Assembly (NCBI GenBank): GCA_011046405.1 | Contig: DSAR01000101.1 | Span: forward strand, 1 to 6,807 | Reading direction: 5' to 3' | Length of the DNA stretch: 6,807 nucleotides | DNA from: Chloroflexota bacterium | Lineage (GTDB): Bacteria > Chloroflexota > Anaerolineae > B4-G1 | Shown here: one piece after another, positions 1 through 5,916 of the stretch | Position numbering within the stretch: the stretch's first letter is position 1 | How the letters are laid out: every line of letters begins with the position of its first letter | Translations under genes and position numbers: made by a program | The notes under the pieces: generated by a model | Database searches by the model: none | What the model saw: only the letters and a program-made list of their open reading frames with translations | Told to the model about the DNA's origin: nothing

Positions 1-618
1 ATTCATAACAGTTTGCACTTGAGCATACACGAACGGCTAGAAATGGAAAAACGCCGGCAGTACCTGGGCATGGCGCAGTCTGAGGTGCAGCGATTGATCG
101 AAATTGTCCAGCGCATGCTCGATTTTTATCGTCCATCTCGCGGGGGCGCCCAACCGACCGACGTGAACGCCATTGTCGAGAACGTTTTAGCGCTGGCCCA
201 CAAGCGCTTGCAGCATGGTCGTATTCAAATTGAAACCTGCTTGGGGCAAGGGCTTCCGGAGATCTCAGCCGTTGCCGATCAGATTACCCAAGTGTTTTTG
301 AATATCGTCATCAATGCCATCGACGCGATGCCCAGTGGAGGAGAGTTGCGTATCGAGACGAAACTCGCTTCGGGCAATGAGTTGGACAATGAGTGGGTAT
401 TGGTCTGCTTCCAAGATACCGGCCCGGGCCTTTCTGGGAAGGAAATCGATAGCCTTTTTGAGCCGTTCTATACGACGAAGTCGGACGGCACGGGTCTGGG
501 GTTGGCTATTAGTTACGGGATCGTAGAACGTCACGGTGGAACGATCGACGTGTCAAGTCAGTCTGACAAAGGCGCCGCCTTTGTCGTCAAGTTGCCGGCA
601 TACCGGGGCAGTAATTGA
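1..618 (+). CDS. Sensor histidine kinase, C-terminal part (5' end outside window)
   Basis: This is the catalytic end of a two-component histidine kinase that autophosphorylates from ATP and passes the phosphate to a response regulator. The frame is open from base 1, so the gene starts upstream. The first residues (IHNSLHL...) resemble the helix just after the phospho-accepting H-box, so the H-box histidine probably lies about ten residues outside the window. The helix ending in RMLDFYRPSR completes the dimerisation domain. The HATPase domain follows: N-box NIVINAIDAM (from about residue 101), G1 box DTGPGLS (from 139), F/G2 boxes LFEPFYTTKSDGTGLGLAIS, and a typical last strand before the TGA. 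Any sensor domain is out of view. The response regulator on the same strand 175 bases downstream is the obvious partner; 141 of those bases are a later insertion. The family assignment is firm; the signal is unknown. Confidence 0.93.
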   Translation: MHNSLHLSIHERLEMEKRRQYLGMAQSEVQRLIEIVQRMLDFYRPSRGGAQPTDVNAIVENVLALAHKRLQHGRIQIETCLGQGLPEISAVADQITQVFLNIVINAIDAMPSGGELRIETKLASGNELDNEWVLVCFQDTGPGLSGKEIDSLFEPFYTTKSDGTGLGLAISYGIVERHGGTIDVSSQSDKGAAFVVKLPAYRGSN

Positions 619-644
619 GACTTTTGTAGTCAAGTTGATGTGAG

Positions 645-777
645 GTAACTGCTCAGGCCAGTCCCTTGCTGCGATGGAGAGCGGGTTGTTTGGCGGGTGC
701 TTCGCACCCGCCAAACAACCCAAACCCCCGCCCATCTGCTGCAAACGGACGATAGGCTGAGCAGGCTGAGCAGTTAC
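645..777. mobile_element. MITE-like palindromic insertion between kinase and regulator genes
   Basis: A 133-bp element has perfect 12-bp terminal inverted repeats, GTAACTGCTCAG (645-656) and CTGAGCAGTTAC (766-777). It is bounded by a perfect 8-bp direct repeat, GATGTGAG (637-644 and 778-785), which is the footprint of transposition. It encodes nothing and carries an 18-bp perfect hairpin inside. The inner side of the right end has a 9-bp tandem duplication (GGCTGAGCA twice, 755-772). Ends starting GTAA with an 8-bp duplication are typical of the IS66 family, so an IS66-like transposase is one candidate for the mobilising enzyme; this is inference from short ends only. Removing the element and one duplication would bring the two genes to 34 bases apart. 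Confidence 0.88.
683..721. repeat. 18-bp perfect hairpin inside the 645-777 element
   Basis: The arms 683-700 and 704-721 are exact reverse complements separated by a 3-base TTC loop. In the kinase/regulator transcript this would fold into a very stable stem. No run of T follows, so it is not a standard intrinsic terminator. It could still reduce or stabilise one part of the mRNA. Confidence 0.9.
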
Positions 778-793
778 GATGTGAGGAGATAAG

Positions 794-1624
794 ATGGCAG
801 AACAGGGCGCCAGGGTTATGGTCGTGGACGATGAGACAGTCGCTCGCGTCTCATTGGCAGAGGTCTTGAGGTTAGAGGGATATCGGGTCGACACCGCTGC
901 CAGCGGAGAAGAAGCTTTAAGTCTGCTAAGAAAGGGTGCGCCCTATGATCTGATTGTCCTGGATCTCAAGATGCCGGGGATGGATGGACTTGAGGTAACC
1001 GAGGAAGTGAAAAAGAAGTTCCCCAGTACGGTGATCATCCTTTTGACTGCCTTTGCGACCTTGGAAACGGCGATTCAAGCGATCCGAAAAGGGGCACACG
1101 ATTATCTACTCAAACCTTGTCCCATTCCAGATATCATTGAAAGCGTGCGTAAAGGATTAGCCAAGCATCACCAAGAGCAACAACGGCATCAATTGATGAG
1201 TAAGTTGCAGCAGACACTATCGGAGTTGGTGGACGTAGAAGGCGCGCAGGCCATCGAGGAAGCAGAACCTGCCCAGCAGAGTCGTTTTATCCAGGTGCGG
1301 GATATTGTCATGGATCGTCAGAAACACATCGTGATGAAGAAAGGCCAAGCGCTCGAATTGACACCGACGGAATTCAAGATACTAGCCTGCTTGATGGAAA
1401 CCCCCGACCAGATTTGGAGTCCTCAGGAATTGGTTCGGCACGCGCAGGGATACGAAACCGATGCCTGGGGCGCTCGCGCGATTATCCGGGTTCACATCCG
1501 TCGTCTGCGAAAGAAGTTAGAGAAAACGCCCTCTGATCCTACCCACATCATCAACGTCCGAGGCGTGGGATATCTATTTTCTAGCGGCGGAAAAGAATCC
1601 AGGAAAACCTTCAACACTGGCTAA
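794..1624 (+). CDS. Response regulator, REC plus OmpR/PhoB-type winged helix
   Basis: A 276-aa transcriptional regulator of a two-component system. The receiver domain (about residues 7-125) has every expected residue: acidic pair D12-D13, phospho-acceptor D57 in VLDLKMPGMDG, T85 in the LLTAFA strand, and K107 in the LLKP loop. A helical linker rich in Q, H and E follows (about 125-165). The C-terminal winged-helix domain (about 170-268) has the LTPTEFKILACLM helix, the recognition helix IIRVHIRRLRKKLEK, and the wing ending in IINVRGVGYLF, as in OmpR/PhoB. AGGAG at 784-788, five bases before the ATG, fixes the start. The receiver looks closer to the NtrC-like type (GYRVDTAASGEEAL) than to PhoB, so this is a mixed-ancestry regulator of a common kind. 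It very likely pairs with the kinase upstream; target genes cannot be read from here. Confidence 0.93.
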   Translation: MAEQGARVMVVDDETVARVSLAEVLRLEGYRVDTAASGEEALSLLRKGAPYDLIVLDLKMPGMDGLEVTEEVKKKFPSTVIILLTAFATLETAIQAIRKGAHDYLLKPCPIPDIIESVRKGLAKHHQEQQRHQLMSKLQQTLSELVDVEGAQAIEEAEPAQQSRFIQVRDIVMDRQKHIVMKKGQALELTPTEFKILACLMETPDQIWSPQELVRHAQGYETDAWGARAIIRVHIRRLRKKLEKTPSDPTHIINVRGVGYLFSSGGKESRKTFNTG

Positions 1625-1663
1625 GATCAACCCTCCAATCGGGCTGGTCAACCTCTTCTACAT

Positions 1664-1965
1664 CTGGAGTTTTCCACTTAAGAATTCGGAAGTCTTCAGC
1701 CGAGTATCTCAGAGGCAAAGTTGTTTGGCTCTCTGGTAGTTTGCATGGTCGGCTTAGCAAGCGGTCAATTTTTTGCCACGAATTACACGAATTGTCACTA
1801 ATCTTTGGGTTTTTCGTGTTAATTCGTGCAATTCGTGGCTAATCTCTGACCGCAGCCATGCGAAATCCCAAAGAACCAGTTGTTTTACCGGAGCGTCAAA
1901 ATCTGCTGCGCAAAGCACGTTTTGAGACTTCCGAATTCTAATGACGATCCACTGGAAAACTTCAG
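1664..1965. mobile_element. 302-bp inverted-repeat element with perfect 8-bp target duplication
   Basis: The ends are CTGGAGTTTTCCA (1664-1676) and its reverse complement with one mismatch (1953-1965). Immediately outside, TTCTACAT occurs on both sides (1656-1663 and 1966-1973). Moving inward, further nested inverted pairs are visible: 1681-1695 with 1925-1939 (15 bp perfect), GCATGG/CCATGC (1743-1748 with 1856-1861), GCGGTCA/TGACCGC (1761-1767 with 1847-1853), and a central palindrome of CACGAAT units. The whole element is therefore one long imperfect hairpin. No convincing gene lies in it. It is a non-autonomous transposon-like element; the family of the parent element is not recognised. 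Confidence 0.85.
1775..1839. repeat. Central palindrome of ten-base CACGAAT/ATTCGTG units
   Basis: GCCACGAATTACACGAATT (1775-1793) pairs with 1821-1839 at 18 of 19 positions. Within each arm the unit recurs every ten bases. It forms the tip of the large hairpin at 1664-1965 and resembles the palindromes at 2108-2201 and 5943-6033. Confidence 0.85.
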
Positions 1966-1973
1966 TTCTACAT

Positions 1974-2107
1974 TGGACCCTCTGTGTGACTTCTTGCTTG
2001 TACGCTTTGTTCACCGCGCCCCCGTAACCAAATTGTAACGGCTTAGCAATCCCCTCCCAGGCTATTTCATGCTATGTTATGAATGCTCCATTGCCCTGCA
2101 TGTCTGG
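1974..2107. other. Non-coding stretch, nothing recognised
   Basis: This segment lies between the 302-bp element and the next palindrome. An 11-base string CGGCTTAGCAA at 2039-2049 also occurs inside the element (1750-1760); this may be chance. An ATG at 2079 opens a frame into the downstream gene, but the codons it adds are translated repeat. I find no convincing promoter or terminator. Confidence 0.5.
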
Positions 2108-2201
2108 ATCACGAATGGACAAATGGCCACGAATTCTATTGGAAATTGGATTGGGGATTGGAAAAGCGTTCGTGAAGTTCGACCATTCGTGGATTCGTGA
2201 T
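2108..2201. repeat. Palindrome built from CACGAAT/ATTCGTG units
   Basis: ATCACGAAT (2108-2116) is the exact reverse complement of ATTCGTGAT (2193-2201), and CCACGAAT (2127-2134) matches ATTCGTGG (2185-2192). Over the outer 21 bases the two arms agree at about 17 positions. The centre carries several ATTGG units. No target duplication was found at its edges. It is the same repeat type as the core of the element at 1664-1965, so it may be a decayed relative. It lies wholly upstream of the chosen start of the protoglobin-like gene. Confidence 0.75.
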
Positions 2202-2261
2202 GGAACTAACACAGATCATACGCAGGTTCTGAATAGGTCTAGACGAGACGTGACCGACCAT

Positions 2262-2268
2262 AGGGAGG
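2262..2268 (+). promoter_or_regulatory. Shine-Dalgarno sequence that sets the start at GTG 2277
   Basis: AGGGAGG lies eight bases before the in-frame GTG at 2277, an ideal spacing. It is 14 bases from the alternative ATG at 2283, and far from the ATG at 2079, which has no comparable site. Confidence 0.75.
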
Positions 2269-2276
2269 ATGCCCCC

Positions 2277-2858
2277 GTGAGAATGGGTTGGTTTGATAGG
2301 GTTAGGATGTGTGTGGGATGGGATCTGGCGGATCGAGCTAGAATTGCCAAGTTTCGACGTTGTATGGATACGGACCTCAGTGACGTGATCAGAGACATCG
2401 GTCAGCAGCTGGCGAAGTTCAAGGGTACCCAATCCCTGATGTCGAATAAACGATTTGTACGTCGCTTGCACAGCATGCTGGGCGAGTGGCTGATTGGCCT
2501 GCTTGATGGCTCCTTCGACGAGGAATATGTGGAGAGGCGTTCGGCATTCGGACGCAAACTGTTGGAGATCGACCTGACGTTCGAGGACGTCATTCTGCTG
2601 GAGGAACTGACACGCCGTCAGTTGTTTGGATTGGCCAAGGACAAGTTGAGCGATTCGCCCCAGGTGCTTTCCTCCACGATGCATACGCTGGATAAGGCAT
2701 TCAACATCGACCTGGCGCTGATCTACAGCACCTATCTCGAGGCCCGAGAGGCCGAGATGGAGCGGGTGTTATTGGACCAGTTTCTCTCCGTCACCGGCTT
2801 CAGCCGCACCCTATACGAAAACCTGGCTGACGCCCAATCCTGGCGCAGCAGGGAATGA
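2277..2858 (+). CDS. Protoglobin-like (globin-coupled sensor type) protein lacking the proximal histidine
   Basis: A 193-aa soluble, helical protein. Residues of about 34-170 resemble the sensor-globin fold of globin-coupled sensors, in particular RRLHSMLGEWLIGLLDGSFD (62-81), then EEYVERRSAFGRKLLEIDL (82-100). Families of this type usually read IGRxHxxIGL here, with the histidine binding haem iron. This protein has FGRKLLEIDL, with L95 where that histidine would be, so it probably does not bind haem in the usual way; non-haem globin-like domains are known in stress-signalling proteins such as RsbR. No output domain follows: the protein stops after a last helix. The GTG start has a good ribosome site; a longer frame from 2079 would translate a palindromic repeat. 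It faces the transporter pseudogene. The fold assignment rests on pattern recognition only and is moderately sure. Confidence 0.6.
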   Translation: MRMGWFDRVRMCVGWDLADRARIAKFRRCMDTDLSDVIRDIGQQLAKFKGTQSLMSNKRFVRRLHSMLGEWLIGLLDGSFDEEYVERRSAFGRKLLEIDLTFEDVILLEELTRRQLFGLAKDKLSDSPQVLSSTMHTLDKAFNIDLALIYSTYLEAREAEMERVLLDQFLSVTGFSRTLYENLADAQSWRSRE

Positions 2859-2868
2859 CGGGGTCATT
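2854..2868. repeat. Small hairpin over the stop codon of the protoglobin-like gene
   Basis: AATGAC (2854-2859) and GTCATT (2863-2868) form a 6-bp stem with a GGG loop; the TGA stop is within the left arm. There is no T-run, so a terminator role is doubtful. Confidence 0.35.
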
Positions 2869-2915
2869 GCTCACTCGACCCGCCCACGATGAACCCGTCC
2901 TTATTAAAGCGACCC

Positions 2916-3386
2916 TCACGTCAAGAAAATGACAGTCGCGCCGGTGACTGCCACGACGGTACCCAGGATCGAGCGCGGCGTGACCGTTTCCTGGAAAATC
3001 CAATGGGTCAGGGGGATCAGGATGGTTGCAACGTCTCGCCGAAGTATCCCCACGCCGTCAAGGTGCTGATGACCGGCGTCAGCGTCATCAGCAACATCGC
3101 CCAGCGCGTACCGATGAGCAGGAAGGATTGAAATAGGCACGTATCCCCGAAAACCAGACCCAGCGTTCCCGATAATCCCAACCATCCCCAGCGGAACACC
3201 TCGGCCTGCTGGGACCGACCAAAGCTGGCCGTATAAAAACAAATGGATCAGCGACAGAAACAGCACCGCCAGAATCAAGCGCACCCGGTTGACGACCTCC
3301 GAACCGGTCCGGCGGCCGGCCAAAGTGAACTGAATCGAAGTGAACGCCCAGCAGAAGGACGTCGCTGATGCAGCTATCTCTCCCAT
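2916..3386 (-). pseudogene. Decayed EamA/DMT-family transporter gene
   Basis: Read on the minus strand from ATG at 3386, with AAGGAG five bases upstream, the N-terminus (MGEIAASATSFCWAFTSIQF) is typical of the first membrane segment of EamA transporters. The frame continues through ILAVLFLSLIHLFLYGQLW. Near base 3205 the homologous frame switches: FRWGWLGLSGTLGLVFGDT, then AMLLMTLTPVISTLTAW and GETLQP, continue one frame over and stop at about 3019. The first frame then resumes sense as WIFQETVTPRSILGTVVAVT and GATVIFLT before TGA, which looks like the end of the second EamA repeat. So a 1-nt deletion is combined with loss of most of the second half: about 157 codons remain where the family normally has about 280-300 and ten membrane segments. 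A working transporter is very unlikely. Confidence 0.8.
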
Positions 3387-3402
3387 AAAACTCCTTGATC
3401 GC

Positions 3403-3491
3403 GTATCTTCTCAATAAGTAGAGGAAGATGGGGTGTGTGCGGGCGGTTTTTCCGCCCGCACACACCCCGCCCCCCGATTTCATCGGAATAC
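3403..3491. mobile_element. Degenerate palindromic element upstream of the transporter pseudogene
   Basis: One end, GTATCTTCTCAATAA (3403-3417), matches the ends of the elements at 5022-5078 and 6094-6192. From 3402 to 3431 it matches the reverse complement of 5050-5079 at 27 of 30 positions. The other end is eroded: the CCCCCCG tract followed by ATTTCATCGGAATAC (to 3491) only loosely resembles the family end. No 8-bp target duplication could be found, so the right border is approximate. On the minus strand the intact end lies 16 bases before the ATG of the pseudogene. Confidence 0.6.
3430..3468. repeat. 17-bp perfect GC-rich hairpin with five-T loop
   Basis: The arms 3430-3446 and 3452-3468 are exact reverse complements around TTTTT. 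The stem is almost wholly G and C. It is the core of the element at 3403-3491 and parallels the hairpin at 683-721. No T-run follows on either strand, so it is not a standard terminator. Confidence 0.9.
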
Positions 3492-3499
3492 GCACTCCC

Positions 3500-3528
3500 T
3501 TGCCACTCCCTTTCACATGTGTTAAAAT
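3500..3528 (+). promoter_or_regulatory. Sigma70-like promoter, probably for the phosphofructokinase gene
   Basis: TTGCCA (3500-3505) and TAAAAT (3523-3528) are separated by 17 bases; each box has five of six consensus bases. Transcription would start near 3535 and give a leader of about 235 bases before the ATG at 3773. It starts just outside the degenerate element. No better candidate was seen closer to the gene. Confidence 0.55.
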
Positions 3529-3633
3529 CGCCACGATAGATTTTAGCCGGATACAACCTGCCCGCAATGACCCGCTCGAAAACTAAAAGCGTGTTTGAAA
3601 AGATGGTCTAGCAGAGAGCCGAAAAGTTCAGCG

Positions 3634-3656
3634 TTCGTCTGCGTCAATCTGCGTCC
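3634..3656. repeat. Two ten-base TCTGCGTC units in the kinase leader
   Basis: TCTGCGTC occurs at 3638-3645 and again at 3648-3655, exactly ten bases apart. It resembles the AATCTGTG units at 5943-6033. No inverted partner or target duplication was found, so it may be the remains of a similar element. Apart from it, I see nothing definite between 3536 and 3759. Confidence 0.5.
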
Positions 3657-3772
3657 TATTTCTGAGGTTATTTTCCGCCTATTCTGACAACGAATCTGCG
3701 GGCGGTTGATAAATTGTCGAGTGGCTAGAATCGTAATTTTAAATCATCCCATTAGAAACGGAGGTCGTAATC

Positions 3773-4981
3773 ATGACACATATCCAGAACAAAAAAGGCG
3801 TGATCGGAATTTTGACCGGCGGCGGCGACGTGCCAGGCCTCAACCCCGCCATCCGGGCGGTGACCATTCGCGCCAGACGAGAGGGTTACCAGGTCATCGG
3901 TATCCGGCGTGGGTGGGGCGGCGCCATCGACATCGTCCGCGACACAGAAGCCGACAACAGCAATAATTACCAGATCCTGACCGAGGAAACCGTCAACAGG
4001 GCAGGACGGACAGGTGGCACATTCCTGCATAGTTCACGCACCTGTCCCAGCTACGTCGCCAAGGGAGACGTGCCCGAGCATCTCCGAGATCGATACACCG
4101 GTGACATCAACGACCTGACGACGGAAGTGCTCAAGAATCTGGACTTCCTGGGCATCGACTACCTGGTTCCCATCGGCGGCGATGATACGTTGAGCTATGG
4201 CGTGCACCTGCACACCCAGGGCGTCAAAGTCATCGGCATCCCCAAGACGATGGATAATGACGTGCCAGGCACCGACTACTGCATCGGGTTCAGCACCTGT
4301 GTGACCCGCACAATCCAGGCCACCAACGATCTGCGCACCTCGGCTGGCTCTCATGAACGATTCCTCGTCCTGGAGGTCTTCGGTCGATATGCCGGGTTCA
4401 CGGCGATGTTGCCCACGATGGCGGGAGCGTCCGACCGGTGCGTCATCCCGGAGTACCAGTTCGATATAGAAAGGCTAACCGAGTTGCTGGTCGAGGACCG
4501 GCGCAAAAATCCCAGTAACTATGCCGTCGTCTTGGTCTCCGAGGGCGCGATGTTCGAGGGCGGCGAGATGATCTTCCAGAATAGCGCACGAGACGCCTAC
4601 GGACACGCCAAGCTGGGCGGCATCGGCGACCTGGTCTCGGCCAAACTGAAGGAACTTTCGCCCAGGTATAACAACGGTAAACGGGTCAACACCATCAGCC
4701 AGAAACTGGGATACATGGTGCGGGGAGGTAATCCCGACGCTATCGACTCCATCGTCCCGATGGCCTACGGGAATATCGCGCTGGATCTGATCCTCAAAGG
4801 CGTCTATGGGCGTCTCGTCGTGCTCAAAAACGGCCGCTACGATAACGTACCTATCGACATCGTCACCAGCACACAGAAAAAGGTCAACGTAGAGAGATAC
4901 TACAATACAGATCGCCTGCGCCCGTTATACAAGAGTTTCGAGATGAACCCCTTGTTCATCATGACCAGCGAGGCTGTTTGA
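3773..4981 (+). CDS. pfkA: 6-phosphofructokinase (PfkA/Pfp family), probably PPi-dependent
   Basis: A 402-aa cytoplasmic glycolytic enzyme that phosphorylates fructose 6-phosphate at C1. The N-terminal phosphate-donor loop is ILTGGGDVPGLN (13-24). The donor-specificity motif is GGDDT (135-139) and the catalytic loop is PKTMDND (157-163), with D161 as the expected base. EVFGRYAG (201-208) and the IPE motif (225-227) bind the sugar phosphate. In this family, Asp after GGD together with Lys in PKT marks enzymes that use pyrophosphate, while ATP enzymes such as E. coli PfkA have Gly at both sites. I therefore infer a PPi-dependent, reversible enzyme (symbol pfp would then fit). GGAGG at 3760-3764, eight bases before the ATG, supports the start. 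No frameshift; the length is normal for the longer PFK subfamilies. It seems monocistronic. Confidence 0.93.
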   Translation: MTHIQNKKGVIGILTGGGDVPGLNPAIRAVTIRARREGYQVIGIRRGWGGAIDIVRDTEADNSNNYQILTEETVNRAGRTGGTFLHSSRTCPSYVAKGDVPEHLRDRYTGDINDLTTEVLKNLDFLGIDYLVPIGGDDTLSYGVHLHTQGVKVIGIPKTMDNDVPGTDYCIGFSTCVTRTIQATNDLRTSAGSHERFLVLEVFGRYAGFTAMLPTMAGASDRCVIPEYQFDIERLTELLVEDRRKNPSNYAVVLVSEGAMFEGGEMIFQNSARDAYGHAKLGGIGDLVSAKLKELSPRYNNGKRVNTISQKLGYMVRGGNPDAIDSIVPMAYGNIALDLILKGVYGRLVVLKNGRYDNVPIDIVTSTQKKVNVERYYNTDRLRPLYKSFEMNPLFIMTSEAV

Positions 4982-5021
4982 CTGATAAATTGAACACCGG
5001 TCATCCACATAGCGTTTAAAG

Positions 5022-5078
5022 GTATCATCTCAATAAACCGGGGGGTGCGCCGTCTTCCCCTACTTAGTGAGAAGATAC
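5022..5078. mobile_element. 57-bp MITE-like element directly upstream of the DnaJ-like gene
   Basis: The inverted ends are GTATCATCTCAATAA (5022-5036) and TTAGTGAGAAGATAC (5064-5078), agreeing at 13 of 15 positions. The flanks are GTTTAAAG (5014-5021) and GTTTGAAG (5079-5086), an 8-bp target duplication with one mismatch. The ends match those of the elements at 3403-3491 and 6094-6192, including AATAAACCGGGG next to one end. It has no coding capacity. Confidence 0.78.
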
Positions 5079-5083
5079 GTTTG

Positions 5084-5088
5084 AAGGG
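5084..5088 (+). promoter_or_regulatory. Shine-Dalgarno sequence that sets the start at ATG 5096
   Basis: AAGGG lies seven bases before ATG 5096. Its first three bases belong to the right copy of the target duplication (5079-5086). A longer frame from GTG 5045 would begin inside the palindromic element and has no ribosome site. Confidence 0.7.
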
Positions 5089-5095
5089 CCGACGT

Positions 5096-5812
5096 ATGAG
5101 TAAGGATTATTATGCGATCCTGGGCGTAGAGTCGGATGCTACATTGGAGGAGATCAAATCAGCCTACCGCCGGAAGGCCAAGGCACTGCATCCCGATCAT
5201 TACGCGGGAGATAGCAAACCGTTCCGCGACCTTCACAGGGCATACACCGTGTTAAGCGATCCCGATTGCAGAAAGGCTTACGACGACGAACGGGCTATGG
5301 AGAAACGTCGCGCCACCCACGCCGCCAGGGCCAGGGAGACGTGGATGGATCCAATGCGCTCGACACGATCCGGATCAACTCCGGTGGAACCATTGACGTC
5401 CGACGATTGGCCCCATCCTTCGTCCGCTCCAAACTCCTTCGACGAGATCGTGAGTGAACTGTGGGATAACCTGGGATTTGACATCGCCCTCTCCCACTTG
5501 TTCCCGTCGAGCGCGCCAGAAGCAGTCGAGTTCACGGTGGATATTCCCCTGACGCCCGAACAAGCCCGGCAAGGAGGGCGCGTCCGCGTCTCGCTCCCAC
5601 TGCGGAGCCTATGTCCGGTTTGCCGGGGGCAAGGGCACTCAGGTTTCTATAGATGCCAGCACTGTCGAGGCAGCGGCGTGCTCGAAGAGCCGTACCCCAT
5701 CCTGATAACCTTTGATCCCGGCATCGTTGACGGCGAGACGCTCATCGTATCCCTGGATCAATGGAACATACCGGGACGACGTCTGGCGCTGCGCTTCAAG
5801 CTGGTGCGATGA
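5096..5812 (+). CDS. DnaJ-like J-domain protein with a single zinc-binding site
   Basis: A 238-aa putative co-chaperone. The J domain fills residues 4-65: DYYAILGVESDATLEEIKSA, then the HPD motif (H32-P33-D34) that stimulates DnaK ATPase activity, then the YTVLSDPDCRKAYDD end. A charged, low-complexity linker (about 66-115) follows, with an amphipathic stretch FDEIVSELWDNLGFD. Residues 143-170 resemble the first strands of the DnaJ substrate-binding domain (VEFTVDIPLTPEQA). Only two CxxCxGxG repeats are present, CPVCRGQG (173-180) and CQHCRGSG (187-194), against four in DnaJ, so one zinc ion is expected. A short beta-rich tail ends the protein; the second substrate-binding domain and dimerisation region of DnaJ (about 375 aa) are missing. 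It starts 114 bases after the phosphofructokinase stop. It is probably a specialised J protein, not the main DnaJ; a client is not predictable. Confidence 0.82.
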   Translation: MSKDYYAILGVESDATLEEIKSAYRRKAKALHPDHYAGDSKPFRDLHRAYTVLSDPDCRKAYDDERAMEKRRATHAARARETWMDPMRSTRSGSTPVEPLTSDDWPHPSSAPNSFDEIVSELWDNLGFDIALSHLFPSSAPEAVEFTVDIPLTPEQARQGGRVRVSLPLRSLCPVCRGQGHSGFYRCQHCRGSGVLEEPYPILITFDPGIVDGETLIVSLDQWNIPGRRLALRFKLVR

Positions 5813-5845
5813 GGTTCCCTCTTGAGGGGTCTTGAGGGAGTGTTG

Positions 5846-5873
5846 TTGACTTTTGCGCGGTGTCGGTTATACT
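5846..5873 (+). promoter_or_regulatory. Strong sigma70-like promoter for the SH3b gene
   Basis: TTGACT (5846-5851) and TATACT (5868-5873) are separated by 16 bases, each with five of six consensus bases. It lies 33 bases after the DnaJ-like gene and faces the SH3b gene at 6286. The resulting leader of about 400 bases is long because two insertions (with duplications, 258 bases) lie in it; without them the -10 box would be about 154 bases from the ATG. Confidence 0.65.
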
Positions 5874-5916
5874 AATGCCGCGCTCGACCGAGATTGACAT
5901 CCGTTGTGCGATTTTT

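Noticed and set aside
683..721. Intrinsic terminator after the histidine kinase gene
   Set aside because: The stem is strong but there is no T-run, and it belongs to a transposed element.
1754..2014. Minus-strand open frame of 86 codons
   Set aside because: It runs through the inverted-repeat element; the peptide (SHELHELTRK) is translated CACGAAT repeat, and there is no ribosome site.
2136..2684. Minus-strand open frame of 182 codons
   Set aside because: It is antisense to the globin-like gene, without recognisable domains or a ribosome site.
5817..5838. Terminator after the DnaJ-like gene (CCCTC...GAGGG)
   Set aside because: The arms are only five bases, the closest pairing leaves a two-base loop, and no T-run follows.
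5894..5916. Second promoter with a perfect TTGACA box at 5894-5899
   Set aside because: At 16-18 bases downstream there is no acceptable -10 box (the insertion begins at 5917), and the reconstructed empty site does not give one either.
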